NCBI GenBank assembly: GCA_023400405.1
Contig: JAEXFD010000063.1
Coordinates: forward strand, 1-64,000
Direction: 5' to 3'
Length of the DNA stretch: 64,000 nt
Source: Pseudomonadota bacterium
GTDB taxonomy: Bacteria; Pseudomonadota; Alphaproteobacteria; Sphingomonadales; Sphingomonadaceae
Shown: piece after piece, positions 55,203 through 63,872 of the stretch
Numbering within the stretch: the first letter of the stretch is position 1
How the letters are laid out: every line of letters begins with the position of its first letter
Made by a program: the position numbers and the translations under genes
The notes under the pieces: model-generated
What the model saw: only the letters and a program-made list of their open reading frames with translations
The model's database searches: none
What the model was told of the DNA's origin: nothing

Positions 55203-56789
55203 ATGAGCGGATTCCAGACCACGCGGCGTCAGGCGCTCGCGCTTTCGCTGGGAGGCGCCGCGACGGCAGCCTTCCCGCGCCTCGCCTTCGCCGCCGAGCT
55301 CGACGAAGCCGGTGTCGATGCGATCGTCCGGCCATTCATGGCGGCGTTCGAGACGCCGGGGATCGCCGTCGCGATCGTGCGGCCGGGCCAGCCCGCCTTC
55401 GTGAAAGGCTATGGCGTGCGCACGCTCGGCAAGCCGGAGCCGGTCGATGCGCATACCCTCTTCGGCATTGCTTCCCACTCTAAGGCGTTCACCGCGGCGG
55501 CGCTGGCGCTGCTGGTCGATGCGGGCAAACTCGGCTGGGAAGACCCAGTGGTGAAGTACCTGCCCGACTTCCGGATGTACGATCCGGCGGTCACGCAGAT
55601 GATGACGGTGCGCGACTTGCTGGTGCACCGATCGGGCCTGCCGCTCGGCGCGGGAGACCTGATGTTCTTCCCCGCCGGGACCCACACCGCCGAGGACGTG
55701 CTCAAGGCCCTCCCCTATCTCAAGCCCGCGCGCGGCTTCCGCGCCGGTTATGATTACGACAACATCCTCTACATCGTCGCCGGCATCCTGATCGAGCGGG
55801 TGGCCGGGCAGCGCTGGGACCGCTTCGTCGAGGCGCAGCTCTTCGCGCCGATTGGCATGGCCGATGCGGTGGGATCGCGCGGATCGCTCAAGACCGACAA
55901 TGTGGCTGGGCGTCATGCGCGGCTGGGCCCGCCGGTGCGCGGGATCGGCAAGCTGGCGGTCGTAGCGGCCGACGAGGGGCCGATGGTCGATGCCGCGGGC
56001 GGGATCAATGCAAGCGTGACCGACATGGCGAAGTGGCTGCAGGTCCAGCTCGCCCAGGGCAAGCTGCCCGACGGCAAGCCGCTCTGGTCGCCGGCCCAGG
56101 CCAGGGAAATGTGGGCGCCGCAGACGATCACTTCGGCAAGCGACGGGCCGAGTGCGGACAACCCCACCCGGCCGGTGCTCCAGGCCTATGCGCTCGGCTG
56201 GTTCGTGCAGGATTATCGCGGCATGCGGATGATCCAGCATAGCGGCGGCCTGTCCGGCCAAGTGACCTATACCGGCCTGCTGCCCTCGCGCGGGATCGGC
56301 GTCTCGGTGTTCAGCAATGTCGAAGAGCCGGTCTCTTCGGCGATCCGCAATGCGATCCTCGACCGGTTGATCGATGCGCCGGCGTTTGATTGGGTTTCGG
56401 CCTATCGCACGCGGATGAAGAACGCGCAGGACGAGGCGCTTGCAAGCGTCGAGGGCGGTATCGACAAGGCGCCGCCGGGCAGCCCCTCGCTGCCGCTCGC
56501 CGCCTATGAGGGGCGCTATCGCGATCCCTGGTATGGCGACGTGGTGGTGAGCCGGAAGGGCGACAAGCTGTGGATCGACTTCACCCCGACGCCGGTATTC
56601 AAGAGCGTGCTCGATCCCTGGGGGCCGGATGCCTTCCGCACCCGCTTCGCCAAGGATACGGGCGAGGATGCGGTAGTGACCTTCCAAATCGAAGGCGGCA
56701 AGGTGACCGGGGTGACGATGAAGCCGCTCTCGCCGCTCGCCGATTTCAGCTACGATTATCAGCACCTGGCGTTCGTGCCGGTGCCGTAA
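55203..56789 (+). CDS. Exported serine hydrolase of the beta-lactamase class C family
   Basis: A 528-residue protein with a twin-arginine-like signal (TTRRQALALSLGGAATAAFPRLAFA). The SxxK motif is SHSK near residues 92-95, followed by a YDN element in YDYDNILY and a QHSGG motif; a C-terminal beta domain (LAAYEGRYRDPWYGDVVVS) is of the DUF3471 kind. GGGGGAG precedes the ATG at 55203. Members include esterases, peptidases and penicillin-binding proteins; the substrate is not evident. There is no evidence that it is a beta-lactamase. Confidence 0.88.
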   Translation: MSGFQTTRRQALALSLGGAATAAFPRLAFAAELDEAGVDAIVRPFMAAFETPGIAVAIVRPGQPAFVKGYGVRTLGKPEPVDAHTLFGIASHSKAFTAAALALLVDAGKLGWEDPVVKYLPDFRMYDPAVTQMMTVRDLLVHRSGLPLGAGDLMFFPAGTHTAEDVLKALPYLKPARGFRAGYDYDNILYIVAGILIERVAGQRWDRFVEAQLFAPIGMADAVGSRGSLKTDNVAGRHARLGPPVRGIGKLAVVAADEGPMVDAAGGINASVTDMAKWLQVQLAQGKLPDGKPLWSPAQAREMWAPQTITSASDGPSADNPTRPVLQAYALGWFVQDYRGMRMIQHSGGLSGQVTYTGLLPSRGIGVSVFSNVEEPVSSAIRNAILDRLIDAPAFDWVSAYRTRMKNAQDEALASVEGGIDKAPPGSPSLPLAAYEGRYRDPWYGDVVVSRKGDKLWIDFTPTPVFKSVLDPWGPDAFRTRFAKDTGEDAVVTFQIEGGKVTGVTMKPLSPLADFSYDYQHLAFVPVP

Positions 56790-56865
56790 TAGCTGTGTTA
56801 TTGTACTAATACAGATACTGCGCTAGATGGGCGGCATGGGCTGGACGGATCGCAGGGCGGGATAA

Positions 56866-59118
56866 GTGGTGGACGGACCCGAAAGGCGCGAACCACGCTT
56901 TCCGCTGCGCCGGAGCGGCGAGGCGCAGCCGACTCCCGCACCGATCGAACCTCCAAGGTCGCGCTGGGGCCGCCCCCCTAGGGAGACGCCGCTCGAGCTG
57001 AGCGGCGGGCTGCCGTCGGCCGATGTTTACGTCGCACCGCCGCGTCAGACGCCCCCTCCCCCGCCACCGTCCGCGCCACCCCCGCTCGCCGCCGAGCCGC
57101 TGCCGGCGGGCGGCTACACGACCAACCTCCCCGTCCTTGCCCGGCGCCGCAACTGGCTGCGCTATGCGAGCTGGGCAGTCGCCGGGCTGATCCTGCTGTT
57201 CATCGCCGCGATCGCCTGGCTGGCGCTCACCGCGCCGCTGTCCAAGTCGCTCCAGCCGCCGGCGCCGCCTTCGATCACCTTGCTCTCGGCCGAGGGCAAG
57301 CCGATCGCGCGGCGCGGCGCGGTGATCGCGGCGCCGGTCGATGCGAGCAAGCTGCCGGCGCATGTCCGCAATGCCTTCGTCGGGATCGAGGACCGGCGCT
57401 TCTACCATCATTGGGGCGTCGATCCGCGCGGCATCCTGCGCGCCGCCTTCCATAATGCCACGTCGAGCGGCGGATCGCAGGGCGGTAGCACGATCACCCA
57501 GCAGCTCGCCAAGAACGCGTTCCTCAGCGCGGACCGGACGATGACGCGCAAGCTGCAGGAAGTGATGATCGCCTTCTGGCTGGAGGCGTGGCTGTCCAAG
57601 GACGAGATCCTGTCGCGCTACCTCTCGAACGTCTATTTCGGCGACAATGTCTATGGCCTGCGCGCCGCCGCCCACCATTATTTCAGCACCGAGCCCGAGG
57701 AGCTGACGCTGAGCCAGGCGACCTTGCTGGCGGGGCTGGTGCAGGCGCCGAGCCGGCTCGCGCCGACCGGCAACCTGAAGGGCGCGCGCGAGCGGCAGAA
57801 GCTGGTGATCGCCTCGATGGTCTCGGCCGGGCTGCTCGACAAGGGCCGGGCGGCGGCGGTGCGGCCCGCGGTGCTCCACGTCACCAAATCGAAGGACGAC
57901 CTGCCCAACGGCACCTATTTCGCCGATTGGGTGCTGCCCCAGGCGCGCGACAGGGCGGGCGGCGTCGGCACCGAGCAGACCGTGCAGACCACGCTCGAGA
58001 TCAAGGCGCAACAGGCTGCCGAGCGCGCCGCGCGCGGGGCGGGGCTGCGCAAGTCGCAGATCGCGATCGTCGCGATGCACCCGGACGGGCGCGTGATCGC
58101 AATGGTCGGCGGCAAGAGCTACGGCGAAAGCCCGTTCAACCGCGCCACCCAGGCGCGCCGCCAGCCGGGATCGACCTTCAAGCTGTTCGTCTATCTCGCC
58201 GCGCTGCGCAGCGGGATGACGCCGGACACGATGGTCGACGATTCGCCAGTGCATATCGGCGACTGGAAGCCGGAGAACAGCCATGGCAGCTACGCCGGGC
58301 GGATCACGCTGCGCCAGGCCTTCGCAAAGTCGAGCAACGTCGTCGCGGCACGACTGACCCAGCAGCTCGGCGTGCGCAAGGTGACCCAGGCGGCGCGCGA
58401 CCTTGGCATCTCTACGACGATCGGCGACGATGCCTCGATCGCGCTCGGCACCTCGACCGTCTCGCTGCTCGAACTGACCGCGGCCTATGCAGCCGTAGCC
58501 AACGGCGCCTATCCGGTTCGACCGACGGGCCTGAGCGACGCGGAATCGGCGAGCGACTGGCTCGCCCAGCGGCTCGGCGGGCCGGAGCGGTTCAACGGCC
58601 GCCAGCTCGACGATTTGCGCTCGCTGCTCGGCACCGTGGTGGAGAGCGGCACGGGGCGCGCTGCGGCGCTGCCGATCCCGACCTATGGCAAGACCGGCAC
58701 GACGCAGGACAATCGCGACGCGCTGTTCATCGGCTATGCCGGCGGGATCGTCTGCGGCGTGTGGCTGGGCAATGACGACAATTCGCCCAGTCCCGGACTT
58801 TCGGGGGCCGGACTGCCGGCGCGCGTCTGGCGCGATTTCATGACCCGCGCGCTCGACCTGCACTTGCCGCCGCCCGAGCCGGAGGCCGAACCCGAGGACA
58901 ATGGCGCGACGCTCGACGACGTGCTCAACGGCGTTGGCGAGTTCATCGAGGGATCGGGCATCCAGACCCAGGTGGTCCGCCCCGGCGAGGATCCCGACGA
59001 AGTCGGCGAACCGCCGATCGACGCGCGGCCGGCAGGCCCGCGCGATCGCCCGCGGCGGGATGCGCCCGATGCGCCGCCGGATCGCACCCGGCCGGACGAT
59101 CGGCGCGGGGAGGAATGA
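56866..59118 (+). CDS. Class A penicillin-binding protein (GT51 plus transpeptidase)
   Basis: A 750-residue bifunctional peptidoglycan synthase. A proline-rich cytoplasmic N-terminus of about 95 residues precedes one transmembrane helix. The GT51 domain follows (VGIEDRRFYHHWGVDPRGI near 175, GGSTITQQLAKN near 210), then the transpeptidase with PGSTFK near 433, KSSN near 487 and KTGTT near 608. A disordered acidic/proline-rich tail of about 80 residues ends the protein. The GTG at 56866 is followed by a second GTG codon, so the start is uncertain by one residue. Confidence 0.95.
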   Translation: MVDGPERREPRFPLRRSGEAQPTPAPIEPPRSRWGRPPRETPLELSGGLPSADVYVAPPRQTPPPPPPSAPPPLAAEPLPAGGYTTNLPVLARRRNWLRYASWAVAGLILLFIAAIAWLALTAPLSKSLQPPAPPSITLLSAEGKPIARRGAVIAAPVDASKLPAHVRNAFVGIEDRRFYHHWGVDPRGILRAAFHNATSSGGSQGGSTITQQLAKNAFLSADRTMTRKLQEVMIAFWLEAWLSKDEILSRYLSNVYFGDNVYGLRAAAHHYFSTEPEELTLSQATLLAGLVQAPSRLAPTGNLKGARERQKLVIASMVSAGLLDKGRAAAVRPAVLHVTKSKDDLPNGTYFADWVLPQARDRAGGVGTEQTVQTTLEIKAQQAAERAARGAGLRKSQIAIVAMHPDGRVIAMVGGKSYGESPFNRATQARRQPGSTFKLFVYLAALRSGMTPDTMVDDSPVHIGDWKPENSHGSYAGRITLRQAFAKSSNVVAARLTQQLGVRKVTQAARDLGISTTIGDDASIALGTSTVSLLELTAAYAAVANGAYPVRPTGLSDAESASDWLAQRLGGPERFNGRQLDDLRSLLGTVVESGTGRAAALPIPTYGKTGTTQDNRDALFIGYAGGIVCGVWLGNDDNSPSPGLSGAGLPARVWRDFMTRALDLHLPPPEPEAEPEDNGATLDDVLNGVGEFIEGSGIQTQVVRPGEDPDEVGEPPIDARPAGPRDRPRRDAPDAPPDRTRPDDRRGEE

Positions 59119-59139
59119 CCGCGAGGCTCCCGCAATCTT

Positions 59140-59239
59140 AGTTCCCCGGCGAAGGCCGGGGCCCAGTTGCCACATCGTGCAACGGTTGCCCGAAACTTCG
59201 AGTGCGCGGAAGCTGGGCCCCGGCCTTCGCCGGGGAACT
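59140..59239. repeat. Palindromic repeat family D, copy 2
   Basis: Perfect 27-base arms at 59140-59166 and 59213-59239 with a 46-base core, 22 bases after the stop of the penicillin-binding protein gene. The arms match the copy at 55036-55137; the cores differ. It is likely a terminator as well as a repeat. Confidence 0.92.
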
Positions 59240-59284
59240 TAAGGGGCTATTTTCACCGGTTGACGCTGCACGCGGTGCTCCCGC

Positions 59285-60298
59285 ATGGACCTCCCCATGC
59301 GCTTCTTCTCCGACAACGCCGCCGCCGTCTGCCCCGAAGTGCTCGCCGCACTCGGCGAGGCCAATCGGCTCGACACCGCCTATGACGGCGATGCCTGGTC
59401 GAAGCGGCTCGACGGCGCGTTTTCGGACCTGTTCGGCACCGAAGTCCGCGCGCTGTGGGTGCCGACGGGCACGGCGGCGAACAGCCTCGCACTCGCCGCG
59501 CTCTGCCCGCCCTATGGCGGGGTGGTCTGCCACCGCGACGCGCACATCAATGTCGACGAATGCGGCGCGCCCGAATTCTACACCCATGGCGCCAAGCTGC
59601 TGACCGCGGAAGGGCCGGGCGCCAAGCTGACGCCGGACGCGATCCGCGCCGTGATCGACCCGATCCGCAACGACGTCCACCAGGTGCAGCCGCACGCGAT
59701 CTCGATCACCAACGCGACCGAATATGGCCTGGCCTATACGCCCGACGAAGTCGCAGCGATCGGGGACCTGGCCCGCGCGCGCGGGCTGGGCCTGCACATG
59801 GACGGTGCGCGCTTCGCCAATGCGGTCGCGCATCTCGGCTGCCATCCGGGCGACGTGACCTGGCGCGCGGGCGTCGATGCGCTGAGCTTCGGCTTCGTCA
59901 AGAATGGCGGGATGAGCGCCGAGGCGCTGGTGTTCTTCAAGTCCGAGCTCGCCGAGGCGACGCTGTATCGCCGCAAGCGCGCCGGGCTGCTCTTCTCCAA
60001 GGGCCGCTATCTGGCGGCGCAACTGCTCGCGATGCTCGAAGGCGATCTGTGGCTGCGCAACGCCCGCGCCGCCAATGCCGGGGCGAAGCTGCTCGGCGAG
60101 GCGGCGGGGGAAAGGCGGGTCCATCCGGTCGAGGCCAACGAGGTTTTCCTCAAGCTCAGCGCCGAGGAAGCGGCCTCGCTTCGGGCGCTCGGCTTCGATT
60201 TCTACGATTGGGGCGTCGGCGAGGCGCGGCTGGTGGTATCGTGGGACCAGAGCGAAGACGCGATCCGGCCCCTCGCCGAGGCGATTGCGGGGTTGTGA
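59285..60298 (+). CDS. ltaE: Low-specificity L-threonine aldolase
   Basis: A 337-residue PLP enzyme that splits threonine or allo-threonine to glycine and acetaldehyde. The segments LWVPTGTAANSLALAAL, HMDGARFANA and the cofactor-lysine loop SFGFVKNGGMSAEAL match threonine aldolases of fold type I. An in-frame ATG at 59297 (MRFFSDN) is the more conserved start; the first four residues may not be translated. It stands alone between two repeats. Confidence 0.92.
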   Translation: MDLPMRFFSDNAAAVCPEVLAALGEANRLDTAYDGDAWSKRLDGAFSDLFGTEVRALWVPTGTAANSLALAALCPPYGGVVCHRDAHINVDECGAPEFYTHGAKLLTAEGPGAKLTPDAIRAVIDPIRNDVHQVQPHAISITNATEYGLAYTPDEVAAIGDLARARGLGLHMDGARFANAVAHLGCHPGDVTWRAGVDALSFGFVKNGGMSAEALVFFKSELAEATLYRRKRAGLLFSKGRYLAAQLLAMLEGDLWLRNARAANAGAKLLGEAAGERRVHPVEANEVFLKLSAEEAASLRALGFDFYDWGVGEARLVVSWDQSEDAIRPLAEAIAGL

Positions 60299-60310
60299 GG
60301 GACGAGGCAC

Positions 60311-60454
60311 AATTCCTCCCCCAGCTCGCCTGGGGGAGGGGGACCGCCGCCGAAGGCGGTGGTGGAGGGGCCTGCGCAACGCGCCGGTGCCCGGCGCGCC
60401 CCTCCACCATGCTGCGCATGGTCCCCCTCCCCGAGACAAGCTCGGGGAGGAATT
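60311..60454. repeat. Palindromic repeat family E, copy 1
   Basis: Terminal arms AATTCCTCCCC and GGGGAGGAATT; inside them a CCCCCAGCTCGCCTGGGGG hairpin, a CCGCCGCCGAAGGCGGTGG hairpin and a CCCCTCCACCATGCTGCGCATGG stretch. The second copy is at 62107-62254. The right terminal arm supplies the GGGGAGG ribosome-binding site of the gene starting at 60456. Confidence 0.9.
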
Positions 60455-60455
60455 A

Positions 60456-61367
60456 GTGGATTCCCCGCCCCGCTCCGCGCGCCTCCCCATCCTCGTCCCG
60501 TTCGCCATCGTCACGCTGATCTGGGGATCGACCTGGATCGTGATCCGCGATCAGGTGGCGCTGGTGCCGCCGAGCTGGTCGGTGAGCTATCGCTTCGCCG
60601 TGGCGGGGATCGCCATGCTGGCCTGGGGCGCGTTGCGGCGCGAGCGGCTGGGGCTCGATGCCCGCGGCTGGGCGTTCGCGCTGGCGCTGGGCACCGCGCA
60701 ATTCGTGTTCAACTTCAACTTCGTCTATCGTGCCGAGCAGCACATCACCTCGGGCGTGGTGGCGATCGTCTATGCGCTGCTGCTGGTGCCCAACGCGATC
60801 CTGGCGCGGCTCTTCCTCGGCCAGCGGATGGGCCGGCAGCTGATCCTCGGATCGGCGATCGCGATGGCGGGCGTGGCGCTCCTCTTCATCCATGAGGCGC
60901 GGCTGAGCCCGGTGGGCCCGCATGAGGCGATGATCGGCATCGGGCTGGCACTGGCGGGCGTGCTCTCCGCCTCGATCGCCAACGTCATGCAGGCGACGGG
61001 CACCGCCAAGGCCTATCCGATGGCACCGACGCTCGGCTGGGCGATGCTGGGGGGTGCGGCGATCGACGCCCTGTTCGCGCTGGCGACCGTCGGCCCGCCG
61101 GTGATCGATGCGCGGCCGGCCTATTTCGCGGGCATCCTCTATCTCGGCGTGCTCGGATCGGCGGTGAGCTTCAGCATCTATTTCCAGCTGATCCGCGCGA
61201 TCGGGCCGGCCAAGGCGGCCTATACCAGCGTGCTGATCCCGGTGATCGCAATGTGCTTCTCGACGGCGCTCGAAGGCTATCGCTGGTCGGGACTCGCCGT
61301 GGCGGGGGCAGTGCTGGTGCTCGCGGGGCTGGTGGTGGCGCTCAAGGCGCGCAGGCCCAACCGGTAA
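60456..61367 (+). CDS. EamA-family (DMT) permease
   Basis: A 303-residue ten-helix transporter of the drug/metabolite superfamily with two EamA repeats: the first begins IVTLIWGSTWIVIRDQVALVPPSWSVSYRF, the second LYLGVLGSAVSFSIYFQLIRAIGPAKAAYTSVLIPVIAM. The GTG start has GGGGAGG 5 bases upstream, encoded by the end of the adjacent repeat element. The gene overlaps the convergent epimerase-like gene by about 91 bases. The substrate is unknown. Confidence 0.9.
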   Translation: MDSPPRSARLPILVPFAIVTLIWGSTWIVIRDQVALVPPSWSVSYRFAVAGIAMLAWGALRRERLGLDARGWAFALALGTAQFVFNFNFVYRAEQHITSGVVAIVYALLLVPNAILARLFLGQRMGRQLILGSAIAMAGVALLFIHEARLSPVGPHEAMIGIGLALAGVLSASIANVMQATGTAKAYPMAPTLGWAMLGGAAIDALFALATVGPPVIDARPAYFAGILYLGVLGSAVSFSIYFQLIRAIGPAKAAYTSVLIPVIAMCFSTALEGYRWSGLAVAGAVLVLAGLVVALKARRPNR

Positions 61368-62101
61368 TCGGCGTAGCGCGGGCGCCAGCCGAGCAGGCGC
61401 TTCGCCTTGCCGTTGGCGATGCGGCGGTTCTCGGCATAGAAGGCGCGCGCGGCGGGGCTCAGGCCTGCCGAGGCGAGCGGCACGAGCGGCGGCACCGGCA
61501 GGCCGAGCAGCGTGCAGCCATAGGCGATCACTTTGCTTTGCGGCGCCGGAGAATCGTCGGCGAGATTATAGGCGCCGGGCGGCCCGTCGAATCCGGCGAT
61601 CACGCCCTCGACCAGATCGTCGACATGGATGCGGCTGAACACTTGTCCGGGCACGTCGATGCGCGTCGCGGTGCCGGCGCGGATACGATCGAGCGGCGAG
61701 CGGCCGAGGCCGTAGATGCCGGGCAACCGGAAGACACGCGCGCCGAGATCGAGCCAGGCGGCATCGGCTTCGCTGCGCGCGGTGCGGCGGCCCGTGCCGA
61801 TGGGAGCGCTTTCATCGACCCAGGCGCCGGCAGCGTCGCCATAGACGCCGGTCGAGGAGAGATAGCCGAGCCAGGCCGACGCGTGGGAGAGCGCCGGGCG
61901 ATAGGCGGCGAGTACCGCGTCCGCATCGCCTTCGGGGGGGACGCTGGAGAGGATGTGGGTGGCCTGGGCGATTTGGAATTCGGTGAGGCCGCGGTCCGCG
62001 AAGGTTTCGCGGGTGACGGTGACGACGCGCCAGCCATGCGGTTCGAGCCGGGGCGCGAGGCGCGAGGCGGCATAGCCCGGGCCGAAGACGAGGAGCCGCA
62101 C
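61277..62101 (-). CDS. NAD-dependent epimerase-like SDR (YeeZ type)
   Basis: A 274-residue Rossmann-fold protein. The cofactor motif LVFGPGYAASRLAP at residues 4-17, the catalytic-region YLSSTGVYGDAAGAWVDE and FRLPGIYGLGRSPLDRI match a short YeeZ-like branch of the NAD-dependent epimerase family. The C-terminal 40 residues are Ala/Ser/Thr-rich and overlap the end of the convergent permease gene, so they are not strongly conserved. It begins right at the family E repeat. Confidence 0.88.
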   Translation of the reverse strand: MRLLVFGPGYAASRLAPRLEPHGWRVVTVTRETFADRGLTEFQIAQATHILSSVPPEGDADAVLAAYRPALSHASAWLGYLSSTGVYGDAAGAWVDESAPIGTGRRTARSEADAAWLDLGARVFRLPGIYGLGRSPLDRIRAGTATRIDVPGQVFSRIHVDDLVEGVIAGFDGPPGAYNLADDSPAPQSKVIAYGCTLLGLPVPPLVPLASAGLSPAARAFYAENRRIANGKAKRLLGWRPRYADYRLGLRALSATTSPASTSTAPATASPDQR

Positions 62102-62106
62102 CGTCT

Positions 62107-62254
62107 AGATCCTCCCCCAGCTTGCTGGGGGAGGGGGACCGCCGCCGAAGGCGGTGGTGGAGGGGCGCGGCGGTTCACCGCCGCTTTGCGGCGGCCCCTC
62201 CACCCCTCGCTTCGCGAGCGGTCCCCCTCCCCGAGGCAAGCTCGGGGAGGATCT
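62107..62254. repeat. Palindromic repeat family E, copy 2
   Basis: Terminal arms AGATCCTCCCC and GGGGAGGATCT enclose a core closely related to 60311-60454, with an additional GCGGCGGTTCACCGCCGC hairpin. The terminal three or four bases differ from copy 1 but remain self-complementary. Confidence 0.9.
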
Positions 62255-62261
62255 TTCAGGC

Positions 62262-63872
62262 TTAATCCGCCCCATAGCCCCCGAACTGGACCCCGAAGAA
62301 ATCGCCCTTGTTCCAGCGCGGGCGCTCCGGCGCGTCGGTCAGCGCGTGGGCGACTGCATAGTTGAGGTTCAGATATTTCTCCGCCGAGGCCCAGTCGAAC
62401 GGCAAGTCGATCTGGTCCGAGGGCTTATGGTAATTCTCGTCGAGGAACTTGCGCTGGGCGACCGCCCCCTCGCCTCCCGGCCCGGTATCGAGCGAGACCG
62501 CCGGAATGCCCGATTTGACGAAGCTGTAATGATCCGATCGGACGAAGAACATTTCCTCCGGCGCCGGATCGGGCACGACCTTGAGGCCCTGTTCGGCTGC
62601 CGCCGCCGCGATCACCGGCCCCAGGCTCGATCGCTCGCCGCCCAGCGCAACCACGTCGACCAGCGGATAGGTGAGGATCGGCATGTCCATGTTGACGTCG
62701 GCGACCAGCGCGGCCTTGGGCACCGGCGGATAATGGGCGAAATAGTCCGATCCGAGCAGGCCCTTCTCTTCGCCCGTCAGCGCGACGAACAGCATCGATC
62801 TCCTGGGCTTGCCGCCCGAGGCCATGAAGCGCTGCGCGACTTCGAGCATCGTCGAGACGCCGATCGCATTGTCCATCGCGCCATTGTAGATGCGGTCGCC
62901 ATTGATCGGCTGGCCGACGCCGACGTGATCGAGATGCGCCGAGAGCACGACGACCTGGTCCTTGAGCGCGGGGTCGCTGCCCGGGATCAGCCCGACGACG
63001 TTGCGGCTGTTGAGCGTCACCAGCCGGCTCTTGCTCGCCACCGCGATCGTGCCGACCAGCGGCCCGGTGGGGATGCGCGCGCCCTTCTTCTCCGCGGCGA
63101 GCACGTCCGCCCATTTGATCCGCGCGCCCGCGAACAGCTTCTCCGCGCCGACGCTGCCGAGATAGCCGACCGGCGGGGCGCCCGCCGCCACGGCATAGGC
63201 CGTGCCGTCCGGGCGCGCCCAGGTCGTGCGCTCGTAATCGTAGAAGGGGATGATCTGCTCGAACGTATATTGCGCGCGCTGGGCACCGCTTTCGAGCAGC
63301 ACCACGGCCTTGGCGCCATGCGCGGCGGCGATCGCGGCCTTTTGCTCGTCGTCGCCGAAATGCGCCTCGACTTCGTTGGGCAGGCCCTTGGGTACGCCGG
63401 GCAGGATCGCGACGATCTTTCCCTTGACGTCGAGCCCCTTGTAATCGTCGCGCCCGCCCTGCGGATAGACGATGCCATAGCCGGCAAAGACCATCCCGCC
63501 CTCGGCCGTGAAATCGGGGGTGGCGGGGGCGGCGGTGTTGACGAAATCGATGCCGAACTGGAGCGGGATCGTCGTGCCGCCGCGCGTCAGGCTCCACTTC
63601 GCCTTTTCGGCGGCGCGATAGGCGACCAGCGTGACCGGCTGAAACCAGCTGCCGCCCGCGCCGGGCTGGAGCCCCAGCCGCAGCATCTGCGCCGCGACAT
63701 ATTCGGCGGCGACGTCATAATCGCGCGTCCCCGCCTCGCGCCCGCGCAGCGCGTCGGAGGCGAGGAACTGGACATGGCTCTTGAGCGCCGCCTGGGCGGC
63801 ATCGAGCTGCTGCGCCTGGGCGAGCGGCGCGGCGAGGAGCGCGAACAGCGCGATCAGGGCGCGGCGCATCAT
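62262..63872 (-). CDS. Secreted M28-family metallopeptidase
   Basis: A 536-residue exported zinc peptidase. Signal peptide (MMRRALIALFALLAAPLAQA), then a PA-like insert (residues about 130-260) and the M28 catalytic domain with metal ligands in LSAHLDHVGV, NGAMDNAIGVS, TGEEKGLLGSDYF, NMDMP and ENYHKPSDQ. M28 enzymes are aminopeptidases or carboxypeptidases. The start overlaps the stop of another M28 gene that continues past the window end, so the two are translationally coupled tandem paralogues. Confidence 0.92.
   Translation of the reverse strand: MMRRALIALFALLAAPLAQAQQLDAAQAALKSHVQFLASDALRGREAGTRDYDVAAEYVAAQMLRLGLQPGAGGSWFQPVTLVAYRAAEKAKWSLTRGGTTIPLQFGIDFVNTAAPATPDFTAEGGMVFAGYGIVYPQGGRDDYKGLDVKGKIVAILPGVPKGLPNEVEAHFGDDEQKAAIAAAHGAKAVVLLESGAQRAQYTFEQIIPFYDYERTTWARPDGTAYAVAAGAPPVGYLGSVGAEKLFAGARIKWADVLAAEKKGARIPTGPLVGTIAVASKSRLVTLNSRNVVGLIPGSDPALKDQVVVLSAHLDHVGVGQPINGDRIYNGAMDNAIGVSTMLEVAQRFMASGGKPRRSMLFVALTGEEKGLLGSDYFAHYPPVPKAALVADVNMDMPILTYPLVDVVALGGERSSLGPVIAAAAAEQGLKVVPDPAPEEMFFVRSDHYSFVKSGIPAVSLDTGPGGEGAVAQRKFLDENYHKPSDQIDLPFDWASAEKYLNLNYAVAHALTDAPERPRWNKGDFFGVQFGGYGAD

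Noticed and set aside
55203..56789. Serine hydrolase as a beta-lactamase
   Set aside because: It has the SxxK fold motifs but also a DUF3471-like domain and no class C hallmark beyond the fold, so resistance is not supported.
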